A stretch of DNA of 10,894 nt from PALSA-243 sp036268375 (GCA_036268375.1 DATAUH010000027.1:1-10894), one strand, 5' to 3'; positions 1 through 7,656 are shown, counted from the first letter of the stretch. The notes: generated by a model from the sequence alone, not told the origin. Made by a program: numbers and translations.

Positions 1-547
1 TCGCAGCTGTATTCGTCGGCGAAACGCCCGGCACAAGCAGCGCCGCATCCAGAAAGTTCCGGCCGTTCAACGGCAGGTCGCCAAGCTCCGTCTGCGTCAC
101 CGTCCCTGCGATCTCCGACCGCGCCGCCTCCAACACTTCCATGTCACCCGTTACCCTCACCGCGGTCTGTGCGCTGGCGAGGGCCAGCGACACCGGCAAA
201 TCGAACGCCGACCCGATCGTCAACGACAGTGTTTGCACGCGATCCGCAAATCCGTCCTTATGCACGCGCAACTCATATGGCCCCACCTTCAGATAGGGAA
301 AGCGAAACCGCCCTGCGCCGTCGGTAAGCATCGAGGTTGTAACGTTCGTCTCTGTATTTCGCGCCGATACTCGCGCTCCCGGCGCCGCGCTGCCGCTCGG
401 ATCCGTAACTCGCCCGCCGATGCTCGCGTTATTGATCGATTCCTGCGCTCCCGCGCAGCCAGCCGCCCAACTAAACACCACGAGCGCCGCCAGAAAGAAC
501 CGTACACGCCCCGATCGCTCGAGACGCAGTAGCTGATACACAGTCAT
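1..547 (-). CDS. TonB-dependent receptor with carboxypeptidase-regulatory-like N-domain (5' part only)
   Basis: This is the first 182 codons of a gene that continues past the left edge. The ATG at 547-545 sits directly behind a GGAGAAAGG ribosome site (548-556), which fixes the start. Residues 16-35 are a hydrophobic export signal (FFLAALVVFSWAAG followed by CAGAQ). Residues 42-125 form a carboxypeptidase-regulatory-like beta-sandwich, with IGGRVTDPSGSAAPGARV at the start and YELRVHKDGF later. Residues 145-182 begin the TonB plug domain, with LPLNGRNF at 159-165 and LVPGVSPT after it. In known members the missing C-terminal part is a 22-strand outer-membrane barrel, and the complete protein is often about 1000 residues. 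The LPLNGRNF style is characteristic of Acidobacteriota receptors of unknown substrate. The small Cys/His-rich gene lies 96 bp upstream on the same strand, so the two may be co-transcribed. The family call is firm; the substrate cannot be read from this part. Confidence 0.9.
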   Translation of the reverse strand, partial: MTVYQLLRLERSGRVRFFLAALVVFSWAAGCAGAQESINNASIGGRVTDPSGSAAPGARVSARNTETNVTTSMLTDGAGRFRFPYLKVGPYELRVHKDGFADRVQTLSLTIGSAFDLPVSLALASAQTAVRVTGDMEVLEAARSEIAGTVTQTELGDLPLNGRNFLDAALLVPGVSPTNTAA

Positions 548-643
548 CCTTTCTCCACACCTGTTTACAAAAGCCACGCCACGGCAGTCATCCAAGCCGG
601 GAGCGTCGTAGCCCTCCAGGTTCAGGCCGCAAGTGGATTGGAA

Positions 644-1012
644 TTACAGGAAAAAGGCAGGAGGACCGCGTTTGTGCGCTGCACGGTCATATGCGCTTTC
701 GTGGACGGGAAGCGATCGCTTCTCAATTCGCGAACATCCAGTCACCGCAAGCGTCGCCGCGCCAGGAGCAGGCGCGGTAAAAACCCGAATCGCGGGCGCG
801 CTGTTGCCGTTCGGAAATAGCGAACACCGGGCGCTGTAGAGCGCTGGGCCGGCAGGCGAACTATCCTGCGAACTCATCGCCCCGCAATGGTGCTTCCCGT
901 TGTTACGGCAGCACGCGGGTAACCCGCTATCGAACCCACTGGCCAATACCGCCGGGCAGATCAGCGCAAAGCTGAACCAACCCACCAGCAGCATTGCCAG
1001 AATACGGCGCAT
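644..1012 (-). CDS. Small exported Cys/His-rich protein, DUF2946-like (tentative)
   Basis: A 122-residue protein that starts MRRILAMLLVGWFSF and has a clear Sec signal peptide (about residues 1-25, ending AVLASG). The mature part opens with a compact metal-ligand-like cluster, CCRNNGKHHC, at residues 34-43. Further cysteines lie at 63 and 93, and the tail reads RGPPAFFL. A signal peptide, an early Cys/His cluster and a short RGPP tail recall DUF2946-type periplasmic proteins, which in other bacteria can sit beside TonB copper receptors. That resemblance is from memory and tentative. I chose ATG 1012 because the signal peptide begins there; an in-frame GTG at 1060 would add 16 residues of no evident function. 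The ribosome site before ATG 1012 is weak. The gene lies 96 bp upstream of the TonB-dependent receptor, same strand, and is divergent from the HEGTH protein gene. A role in metal binding is inference. Confidence 0.6.
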   Translation of the reverse strand: MRRILAMLLVGWFSFALICPAVLASGFDSGLPACCRNNGKHHCGAMSSQDSSPAGPALYSARCSLFPNGNSAPAIRVFTAPAPGAATLAVTGCSRIEKRSLPVHESAYDRAAHKRGPPAFFL

Positions 1013-1182
1013 CGCCCATGATTGTACTGCACCCCGAGACGTTTCTGCACCACGATTCACAAAAGCAGTGTGCTATGCCCGCGGTATTCGCTTAACTAAC
1101 GGTAACCAGAAACTCATCTATGAACTTATTCGACTTGAATTACTCTATTAGCTATTAGTCCATTGCATAAGTCGGAGTAAGA
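1013..1182. promoter_or_regulatory. Divergent intergenic region with candidate promoters
   Basis: This 170-bp gap separates the Cys/His-rich gene (minus) from the HEGTH protein gene (plus), so promoters for both directions should lie here. It is clearly more AT-rich than the flanking genes from about 1085 onward. It contains a TTGAAT element at 1135-1140 and a perfect tandem copy of CTATTAG at 1145-1151 and 1152-1158. I see no convincing -35/-10 pair with normal spacing, so exact promoter positions are not called. The plus gene has a good ribosome site, GGAG at 1174-1177, five bases before its ATG. Confidence 0.35.
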
Positions 1183-2103
1183 ATGCCGTATACCGCCAGG
1201 TACCTCAATTTCTCCATCACCACTTACAAGCCGCTGTCCATTGCGCACGAAAACATTCTCGTCAACGCCGTGCTTAAAGGCCAATTCGCGGTCGAGGAAG
1301 CCAAACGCAGAACGCTCGAGGCTCTCAGCGTTCTCACGCGCTACGGCAATGATTGTGCCCTCCTGCCGCCCACTTTTCTCCAGCATGTCAAAACGCTGCT
1401 TCGTTGTGACACGGACGGCCAAACGCTCAAAGCCCTGCTGGAAGCGGGCGCCGCGTTGAACGTTCTCGGCAAAGGACTCAACTCAGCCGAATTAAAGTTC
1501 ATCGAATGGGGAATGGATAGCGTGTCCGGCGCGGTCGACAAAATGACAGCCGCATTAAGCACGATTTCGTCCTCCGTCACGCGTCTTTACGGGCCGTCTG
1601 ACGTGGCGATGACGCGCGGCTTCACGATGGGCGGCAGCTATTTGGGCGGCGGCACGTTTCGCCAATGCCTCAACACCGGCAGCACTTCCGGCAATCCCAA
1701 CGCCATCATGATCAAACTCGACGCTATCGACAAGGGCGTCGAGGAGTTCACCGACACCGTGGTTCACGAAGGCACACACAAGTTTCTCGGGACCATCGAC
1801 ACTGGCATGCAAGGCTCTGGTCTCGCTTGGATGAAGGACGACGGGCTGACGAACTTCAAGACCATGTATCCCGGCGTTCCAACTCCGCTTGAAACACCTC
1901 AATTCAAAGCCATGAGCCCTACCGCAGCGCTCGGGAATGCCTACATCCTCACCGGGTACATCCTGTACATGCCGGAAAGCGAGCCCGCCCAATACGCGGA
2001 GGTAGTTCGTCAATCCAAAACCTCCCCGCTCAGCAGTTCCACCGAACTCGGAGGCGTTTTGCGCCGCGCCCTCGCCAGTCGCCGGCCGCCCGACGAACCG
2101 TAA
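1183..2103 (+). CDS. HEXXH protein, possible aspzincin-like (M35-type) metallopeptidase
   Basis: A 306-residue protein; ATG 1183 is supported by GGAG five bases upstream. Residues 1-140 are mostly helical-looking with no recognisable domain. The catalytic-looking part contains VVHEGTH with HEGTH at 195-199, followed by FLGTID in which Asp206 is seven residues after the last His. HEXXH plus a GTxD aspartate is the zinc-site signature of aspzincin peptidases (M35 and the PF14521 lysine-specific endopeptidase group). The GNAY at 251-254 in a hydrophobic stretch could match their NADSY-like region. The usual YG after GTxDxx is replaced (GTIDTGMQG), so assignment to the family is not certain. There is no signal peptide, lipobox or membrane segment, unusual for a secreted protease; a cytoplasmic role or another export route is possible. 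It stands alone, with both neighbours on the minus strand. By eye its base composition is less GC-rich than its neighbours. Confidence 0.6.
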   Translation: MPYTARYLNFSITTYKPLSIAHENILVNAVLKGQFAVEEAKRRTLEALSVLTRYGNDCALLPPTFLQHVKTLLRCDTDGQTLKALLEAGAALNVLGKGLNSAELKFIEWGMDSVSGAVDKMTAALSTISSSVTRLYGPSDVAMTRGFTMGGSYLGGGTFRQCLNTGSTSGNPNAIMIKLDAIDKGVEEFTDTVVHEGTHKFLGTIDTGMQGSGLAWMKDDGLTNFKTMYPGVPTPLETPQFKAMSPTAALGNAYILTGYILYMPESEPAQYAEVVRQSKTSPLSSSTELGGVLRRALASRRPPDEP

Positions 2104-2168
2104 ACTTGCGCTGAACGCCCGCGGCCACGCTCTTACACTGAACGCGCAAACGCATAGACCAGTCCCGG

Positions 2169-2224
2169 GAACTCGTGCCCCGTGGCGTTGCGCCGCCGCC
2201 GCGGACATCCCGAGTTCGTTTTTT
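2169..2224 (+). terminator. Candidate rho-independent terminator of the HEXXH gene
   Basis: GAACTCG at 2169-2175 is complementary to CGAGTTC at 2211-2217, closing a 7-bp stem. The 35-base interior holds a smaller hairpin, GGCG-TTG-CGCC (2184-2194). The stem is followed after one G by six T (2219-2224) on the plus strand, as expected for a terminator of the gene ending at 2103. The long interior loop makes the call uncertain. Confidence 0.4.
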
Positions 2225-2270
2225 CGACCACCACACCCTGTTTTGTGCGGACGTTCGAGTTCGTTTTTTC
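2201..2270. repeat. Imperfect direct repeat with T6 tracts, two copies
   Basis: Two copies lie at 2201-2225 and 2247-2270. Both begin GCGGAC, differ over the next few bases, and end in the identical 15-mer CGAGTTCGTTTTTTC. They are separated by 21 bp of unrelated sequence, giving a 45-46 bp period. The repeat lies between two convergent genes, so it may reflect a duplicated terminator tail rather than a protein site. Confidence 0.6.
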
Positions 2271-2292
2271 AGGCCGGAGGAGCATCCGGCCT
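2271..2292. other. GC-rich hairpin downstream of the macroglobulin gene
   Basis: AGGCCGG (2271-2277) and CCGGCCT (2286-2292) form a perfect 7-bp stem with an 8-base loop. It begins 14 bp beyond the macroglobulin stop codon. On the minus strand the hairpin is followed by a run of A, not U, so it is not a canonical rho-independent terminator in that direction. On the plus strand it lies just after a T6 tract. It may protect a transcript 3' end. Confidence 0.5.
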
Positions 2293-2306
2293 GTTCCACT
2301 GGCGAA

Positions 2307-5300
2307 CTATCTCTTCTTCACCTCGAACTCCGCCGGTCGCGCCACCGCATTCACGTCCGGACTGTAGTATTCGTAAACGCGCGACGCGAACGTCTTCGCC
2401 CGTATCGGGTACTTCGCCCGCAGCCTGAAGGTCAATTGAAAACCGTCCCGCGCGCCGATCGAATCGAAGTAGAGAATCGCCTGGGTCGCCGTCAGCGTGA
2501 ACTTCTCGAGGCGCCCGCTCTTTTTACCGGCGCTCTTCTCTATGTAGCTCTGCAGGTCTTCCGTCAGCAGGTCGAATCCCGGCGGAATTCCCAAGTCCAC
2601 CATCACCATATTCGCCGTCTGGTTGAGGTTGTTGCGTACGTTCGCGGTCGCAGTCACTAAGTCGTCCTGCGCCAGCTTCGTGCGGTCGTAGTTCACCGCA
2701 ATCGAAAGCGGCTCGTTCGCGCTCTTCTCATTCCAGGGCACGAAATACCGGCCTGCCGTCTGATACGCCAGGCCGCCTTCGCCGCTGAACTTGATCTCGA
2801 CCGTGTTCGCCCCCTGCTCAGCCACGTTCTTCAGCACGAACTGATGCAGCAGGTCGTTGTTCTCGGCCGTCAGCGTCAGCCGCCCAGCCGGCTTGCCATT
2901 TAGCGTGATCTCGACGTTGCCCTTCGCGGTCGCTCCGCCCTTCTCGCTGGCCAGGAGAATCGCGCGCAGCGCCATCACTGTCGCCTGCGTGTTGTCCCAC
3001 GCTCCGTTTGCATTTTTCTTTCCCGTAATGAAGTTGATCGCCTTCGTGATCACCGTGCTGTTCGCGCCCGTCTTCAGCAGCGCCTGCACCGCCAGGCCGG
3101 TCGTCTCCACTTTCGCGCTCGCACCGGTCGAAAACACATTGGTCTCCTCCGCGCTCCACCATGCCTGGTCGTCCTTCTCTTCGTGCGCGTCGAGCAGCGA
3201 CCGCTGCGTGCGATCGATGAACCCACGGTCCTGCTTGTAATCGGCCGCAAAGTTCGCCACCAGCGCCAGCGTGTATGCGTCCTTCACCGGATTGCCGCCA
3301 TTCAATTTGCTTTCGATGAAGCGCTTCGCCTTCTCCACCGCATCTCCCGCGAATCCCGTGTTTTCGAGCGACCACGCAACGTACGCCGTGATCCGCAGCG
3401 CGTCGGAATTATAGCGATTGGTCGCGCCTTCGTTGATGAAGTTCGAGTCCGGCTTCCAGCTTCCGTCCGCCTGCTGCTGCGCGGCCAGCCACTGCTGCGT
3501 GCGCTGAATCAGTTTCGGATCGACGTCGTATACCTTCGACATATCGCCGAACTCCATCAGTCCGTATGCCGTCAGAATCTTGTTCGCCGGCGGATTGCCG
3601 AACCACGAAAAACCGCCGCCCGGAACTTCGAATGTCAGCAGCCGCTGATAGCCAGTCGAGATGAATCCTTCCGCCTTCGCATGCACCTCCGGCGTCAGCT
3701 TCTTCGTTCGCTTCATGTAATCGAGGGCCAACACATTCGGATAAGTCGCCGAAGATGTCTGTTCAAAGCACCCAAACGGCATCCGCAAGATGCTGTCCAT
3801 GCCTTCGATCACCTGGCTCAGCGGTCCCGGATACAGCCGCACAAGAATCGCGCTCGCGTCCGGAATCGCTTCCGCGGGAAAGTTAACCTGCTGCCGCGCA
3901 CTCGAATCCAGCCTTCCATTGAACGCCATCGTCTGCTCGCGCCCATTCGGAACCACTTCGATTTCGCGCACCACAATGTCGGCCCGCTTGTCCGCGCCGT
4001 CCATGCGCGCGCTCAGCGTCAGCTTGAACTTGCCGATACGCTTGGCTTCGATCGTGAACTGCGCGCCGCCTACGCGTCCCGCGTCCACTGCCAGTGATTT
4101 CTCCAATCCATCGCTCGCCGTAAACCAGCCCTCGGGCTTCAACTCGAGATGCACATCGCCGCGCCCGCCCGCGTAGTTATACACCGCCACCGGAATCGAC
4201 ACCTGGTCGCCCTGCGTCAGCGTGACCGGCAAATCCAGATCGGCGAAAAAGTCTTGGAATACCTTCATGCTGGCGGTCGCACTGCCCAGCGCACCCTGCG
4301 TCGTCGATGCCATCATAGCCATGCGCCAGGTCGTGATGCTGTCCGCAATCGGTACCGTGATGCTCGCGCGTCCATGCCCGTCTGTAATGATTTCCGGCGC
4401 TACATACAACGATTCCGGGAACCACGACCGCACATGCGTCTCCGCCGGCTTCGGTTGGCCACCACCGCCACCTCCACGCGACGCCGGCGCGGCCACTGGC
4501 ATCATCACCGGTTGCATCGCCTCCGCCATCATTGGCATCGCCTCCGCCATCATTGGCATTGCCTTGTCGAACATCGCAGGCCGGGCGCGCATTCCTCCGA
4601 CGGCCACGCCTGCCATAGCCCTGATTTCCGTCACCATATTCGTCGCGCCCACATTCAATGTCGCCGATACCGCTGCCCGATCGCGCGCTTCCAGCCGCAC
4701 CGCGTGCGACGCACTCGTGAACCCCGTGGCCGTGACCCGCACCTTGTAGTCGCCTGCACTCAAACCGGCGAAGTGAAAGCCGCCGTTCGCACCGCTTCGT
4801 TGCGTGCGCGTCTCGGACCCCACGTGTTCCAGCAAAATCAAAGCGCCGTGAACCGCCGCTCCCGACGAGTCGCGCACCCCACCCGAAATCTCAGCCAGCC
4901 CGTTGAACGGCCCGCGTTCATGCTCAACCTTCACATCCACCGCGCTCGGCGCTCCTGGCCCGCAACCAGGCGCGGCCACCCACCGCGTCAAGTCGTCGCC
5001 CGTATTGATCTGTCCATCCGGACCCGCGCTGCGAGCCATCAATGCGCTGCGGTTCCAGCCCGTTTTCTCGATGCGAACTCTGTTTCCCCATGCATCCGTC
5101 AACATCGCATCCGGCGCCTTGTCCAATCTGGACGACAGAACGCCCGCGTCACACGCGCGCGTGGATGGCGTGGAATCCGGCGTCACCGTCTCCACCAACT
5201 GGCTCATCTGCGCCTCAAACCGATCCGCATACCGAGCCGCATACTCGGCGTATTTTTGCGACGGCACGCCACGGCCGAACTCCGTATCTACATTGTTCGG

Positions 5301-7571
5301 CCGCACCAACTCCGTGGCCGAAAATAGCGCGCGCGCCGCCCGTTCCTTTTGCTCCATGTCCGGCACGGCCACATCTGTCAATATGTCGGGCATTCCCAGC
5401 GAGTGAATCTCATATCGCGGCTTCATCGCCTCCTGCTCGAGATAAAAGAACACCTTGGCGAATCCAGGCTGCTTCTCCGCCAACGCAAACACCGCCTGGT
5501 CGACAATCTGCAGTCCCAGCGCCGCCTGTACGCCTTCGCCGCGACCGTTCGTCACATGGAATCCAATCTTCGCCTCGCTGCCTGGTTTGTAGGCCGCAGC
5601 GTCTGACGTGGTCTCGATCTTCAACTCGTCCGCGGGCTGGACAAACACCATTCGGTGATCGCCCACCGCGCGCGCATCCTGGCCGAACTGATACGCGTGG
5701 AACTCCACTGTCCCCGTCATTTCATGCGTCGCCGCGAAGGAAAGCTCCGCCCGCCCATTCATCAGGTCCAAATCGCGAGTGGTAACCGTCTGCCCGTCCT
5801 TCACTACGTCCACATACACCGCGCCGGTGCGCTTCGTCGAAAACACCTGCATCGCGATCCTGTCTCCACTGCGATAAATCGCGCGGTCCGTACGCAACAA
5901 AACCTGGTCCGCGCCTGTACGGGCTTCCAGCGGAATCGCCGCCGAGGCACGATTCCCGCTATGGTCTGCCGCCTCCACCTGTACCGTCGTTTTGCCCGCG
6001 CCCGCGTGCCACTTGACCACTGCCACGCCGCCCGCGTCCGTCGTTGCCGTCTGTTCCGCGTTCCCCTCACCGCTGATTTTCACCGTAGTCTGCGCTGGCG
6101 CTCCATCCGCATACGAAGTCAGCACGAATAGTTGATTGTCGAAGCCCGGCGCGAGAGTGCCGCCCTCCGGCACCACGGTCACCAGCACTGGCGATGCGCT
6201 GACAGTCACGGCTTCGCCATGCGTCTCGCTGTGGCCCGCGCCATCCTTCACAGTGGCCTCGATCAACACATGCGCCGCGCCCTGGTTCAACGGATGCCCC
6301 GCGAAATAGCTCGGCAGGCGTATGTCGAAATGGTAAGCGCCGTCCTTGTCCGTAGCGCCCTGCGCAGCGCCCGCCTCAAACACGGCAACATCGGAGCCGG
6401 AAGCCTTCACCGAAACCGGCGCGCCATCGATGGCTTTGCCAAAAAAGTAATTCGCGCGCACGGTTCCGCGCACGTGGTCGCCTGGCCGGTAGCCATGTTT
6501 CGCCGCGCCATCCTGCGCCAGGTCCACGGCAACTTTGAACTTCGGCAAAACGTATCGCTCCACCTGCAGCGCGGCCTCGGCCGTGTTGCCGTGTGCATCG
6601 CCCGCTTCCTGCATCAGCGCGCGCAGATGATACGTGCCCAGGTTTACCTCATCGGCCAACGCGAATTCCGCCGATGCGATCCCATACGCGTCCGTCTGCG
6701 TGGCCTTCTTGAACACTTTGTTGCCGCGTGAATCTTCCACTTCGAAAGTTAGGGCGCGGTTCGCCGCCGCCTGGTGATTAGCTCGATCCAGCGCCAGCGC
6801 CCGCACATGAATCGTCTGGTTGGGCTGATAAACGGGCTTCTCGGTCGTCAGCAGTATCGAAACTTTGTCCTCGACCTGTATGTTCTCTTCGTATTCACCC
6901 GCTCCGATCGCCGTATCGACCGCGTAATGCAGCATGTAGTTGCCAACCGCGCCGGCCGGAAAGCGGAATTCCGCCTGTGTCGTGCCGCGCTGGTCCAACT
7001 TGCCTTCGTACAGCGTGCGCGACGGCTGATCCTTTGCGCGCAGTTGCACCTGCACGGTCCCGCCGGACACAACCGAATTCTCGGGCCCACTCACGATCAA
7101 ACGCACTGCCGCGGGCGCGCCGCTCATGTACGCACGCTGACCCATAACCCGCACTACCGGATGCTGCAGGATGCGCGAAATCGACTGAATTTCGTGTAGC
7201 GTCGGCGTTTTGTCGTTGTCGTAAGTGAACGCGTACCGCAAGCGGTGCCACGCCAGATCCTCGATACCCAGCGTCTTCGGCAGCGTCATCTCCTCGCGCC
7301 ACGCGGCAGCATTCGGGCCCGCAGAAACATGCCGTTCGATCTTCTCCACCACGTGGTCATCGGGATCCAGAATCTCCATCGCCAGATTCCCCGTTCCAAT
7401 GCGTCCGTTTGCCGCCGGAATCGAAACCTGCAGCGCGCCACGCCGGTAAACGGCGCTCACCGAATCTACGCTTGCCGCACGATCGGGCGCCAAATACGCC
7501 ATCAGCGCAACCGACGCGGGAACCAGCGCCACAACAGCCATCAGCACGAGTGAGAGATACCGAAGCTTCAT
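2307..7571 (-). CDS. Alpha-2-macroglobulin family protein with intact thioester and inserted extra modules
   Basis: A 1754-residue envelope protein of the macroglobulin superfamily. Known members trap proteases: cleavage of a bait region exposes a reactive thioester that binds the attacker. Residues about 4-28 are a hydrophobic signal or anchor, with no lipobox Cys. In order: an MG2-like domain beginning TEKPVYQPNQ (243-252); YVLPKFKV (340-347), like the animal-type YVLPKFEV; further MG domains to VDQAVFAL (690-697). Next come a GspG-pseudopilin-like module (826-860), a carboxypeptidase-regulatory-like domain (895-983), and a Met-rich, then Gly-rich stretch (about 1000-1040). The conserved macroglobulin core resumes at WFPES (1050). 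The thioester site is GCFEQ with Cys1268 and Gln1271, within a helical domain (about 1255-1540). A receptor-binding-like domain ends the protein (about 1610-1754). The start is ATG 7571, because GGAGG at 7578-7582 is six bases upstream; an in-frame TTG at 7577 touches the ribosome site. It is the third gene after sigma and anti-sigma genes. No PbpC-type neighbour is seen here. Confidence 0.93.
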   Translation of the reverse strand: MKLRYLSLVLMAVVALVPASVALMAYLAPDRAASVDSVSAVYRRGALQVSIPAANGRIGTGNLAMEILDPDDHVVEKIERHVSAGPNAAAWREEMTLPKTLGIEDLAWHRLRYAFTYDNDKTPTLHEIQSISRILQHPVVRVMGQRAYMSGAPAAVRLIVSGPENSVVSGGTVQVQLRAKDQPSRTLYEGKLDQRGTTQAEFRFPAGAVGNYMLHYAVDTAIGAGEYEENIQVEDKVSILLTTEKPVYQPNQTIHVRALALDRANHQAAANRALTFEVEDSRGNKVFKKATQTDAYGIASAEFALADEVNLGTYHLRALMQEAGDAHGNTAEAALQVERYVLPKFKVAVDLAQDGAAKHGYRPGDHVRGTVRANYFFGKAIDGAPVSVKASGSDVAVFEAGAAQGATDKDGAYHFDIRLPSYFAGHPLNQGAAHVLIEATVKDGAGHSETHGEAVTVSASPVLVTVVPEGGTLAPGFDNQLFVLTSYADGAPAQTTVKISGEGNAEQTATTDAGGVAVVKWHAGAGKTTVQVEAADHSGNRASAAIPLEARTGADQVLLRTDRAIYRSGDRIAMQVFSTKRTGAVYVDVVKDGQTVTTRDLDLMNGRAELSFAATHEMTGTVEFHAYQFGQDARAVGDHRMVFVQPADELKIETTSDAAAYKPGSEAKIGFHVTNGRGEGVQAALGLQIVDQAVFALAEKQPGFAKVFFYLEQEAMKPRYEIHSLGMPDILTDVAVPDMEQKERAARALFSATELVRPNNVDTEFGRGVPSQKYAEYAARYADRFEAQMSQLVETVTPDSTPSTRACDAGVLSSRLDKAPDAMLTDAWGNRVRIEKTGWNRSALMARSAGPDGQINTGDDLTRWVAAPGCGPGAPSAVDVKVEHERGPFNGLAEISGGVRDSSGAAVHGALILLEHVGSETRTQRSGANGGFHFAGLSAGDYKVRVTATGFTSASHAVRLEARDRAAVSATLNVGATNMVTEIRAMAGVAVGGMRARPAMFDKAMPMMAEAMPMMAEAMQPVMMPVAAPASRGGGGGGQPKPAETHVRSWFPESLYVAPEIITDGHGRASITVPIADSITTWRMAMMASTTQGALGSATASMKVFQDFFADLDLPVTLTQGDQVSIPVAVYNYAGGRGDVHLELKPEGWFTASDGLEKSLAVDAGRVGGAQFTIEAKRIGKFKLTLSARMDGADKRADIVVREIEVVPNGREQTMAFNGRLDSSARQQVNFPAEAIPDASAILVRLYPGPLSQVIEGMDSILRMPFGCFEQTSSATYPNVLALDYMKRTKKLTPEVHAKAEGFISTGYQRLLTFEVPGGGFSWFGNPPANKILTAYGLMEFGDMSKVYDVDPKLIQRTQQWLAAQQQADGSWKPDSNFINEGATNRYNSDALRITAYVAWSLENTGFAGDAVEKAKRFIESKLNGGNPVKDAYTLALVANFAADYKQDRGFIDRTQRSLLDAHEEKDDQAWWSAEETNVFSTGASAKVETTGLAVQALLKTGANSTVITKAINFITGKKNANGAWDNTQATVMALRAILLASEKGGATAKGNVEITLNGKPAGRLTLTAENNDLLHQFVLKNVAEQGANTVEIKFSGEGGLAYQTAGRYFVPWNEKSANEPLSIAVNYDRTKLAQDDLVTATANVRNNLNQTANMVMVDLGIPPGFDLLTEDLQSYIEKSAGKKSGRLEKFTLTATQAILYFDSIGARDGFQLTFRLRAKYPIRAKTFASRVYEYYSPDVNAVARPAEFEVKKR
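4514..4555 (-). repeat. Perfect 21-bp tandem repeat encoding MPMMAEA twice
   Basis: Two identical 21-bp units lie at 4514-4534 and 4535-4555, with a partial third beginning at 4556. Being a multiple of three, the repeat keeps the macroglobulin frame and encodes the heptad MPMMAEA twice. Further Met-rich residues (MQPVMMPV) and then a run of six glycines follow. It lies between the inserted carboxypeptidase-regulatory-like domain and the WFPES segment. Such exact copies suggest recent slippage and possible length variation between strains. Confidence 0.9.
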
Positions 7572-7577
7572 CGTCAA

Positions 7578-7582
7578 CCTCC
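7578..7582 (-). promoter_or_regulatory. Shine-Dalgarno site deciding the macroglobulin start
   Basis: On the minus strand GGAGG is followed by six bases (TTGACG) and then ATG at 7571. This spacing is good for ATG 7571 and impossible for the TTG at 7577, which directly abuts the site. The hairpin at 7584-7599 ends one base away. Confidence 0.8.
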
Positions 7583-7583
7583 G

Positions 7584-7599
7584 AGCGCCAAGAGGCGCC
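7584..7599 (-). other. Small GC hairpin next to the macroglobulin ribosome site
   Basis: On the minus strand GGCGCC, loop TCTT, then GGCGCT forms a stem of five GC pairs and one G-U pair. It ends one base before the GGAGG ribosome site. It could modulate translation of the third gene independently of the first two, but a stem this short may also be chance in GC-rich DNA. Confidence 0.4.
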
Positions 7600-7638
7600 T
7601 ACACACGGAGAATGCGCGAGCCGGAAAATCTTGCAGAA

Positions 7639-7656
7639 AAAATTTGCGGAAATTTT
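7639..7656 (-). other. AT-rich inverted repeat between anti-sigma and macroglobulin genes
   Basis: AAAATTT (7639-7645) and AAATTTT (7650-7656) are perfect inverse complements around a 4-base centre, GCGG. On the minus strand the second arm runs into a T6 tract (7642-7637). It begins 15 bp after the anti-sigma stop codon. An all-AT stem is weak for a terminator; it could be a partial terminator, or a protein-binding site marking a promoter for the macroglobulin gene alone. Confidence 0.4.

Noticed and set aside
1010..1060. GTG 1060 as the start of the Cys/His-rich protein
   Set aside because: It would put 16 mostly polar residues before the signal peptide; ATG 1012 begins directly with MRRI and the hydrophobic segment. 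Neither has a strong ribosome site, so this is a preference, not proof.
1555..2208. Minus-strand open frame of about 217 codons opposite the HEXXH gene
   Set aside because: It mirrors the coding frame of the plus gene, has no recognisable motif, and the plus gene has a ribosome site and an HEXXH motif.
2271..2292. Hairpin as a rho-independent terminator for the macroglobulin gene
   Set aside because: On the minus strand it is followed by A residues, not a U tract. Kept as a hairpin without that function.
4149..5327. Long plus-strand open frame of about 390 codons inside the macroglobulin gene
   Set aside because: Arg/His-rich, low-complexity translation with no domain, antisense to a clearly conserved protein; a shadow frame. 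The same applies to plus-strand frames at 3183-4097, 5655-6131 and 6132-6731.
7575..7577. TTG at 7577 as the macroglobulin start
   Set aside because: It abuts the GGAGG ribosome site with no spacing; ATG 7571 has a six-base spacing.
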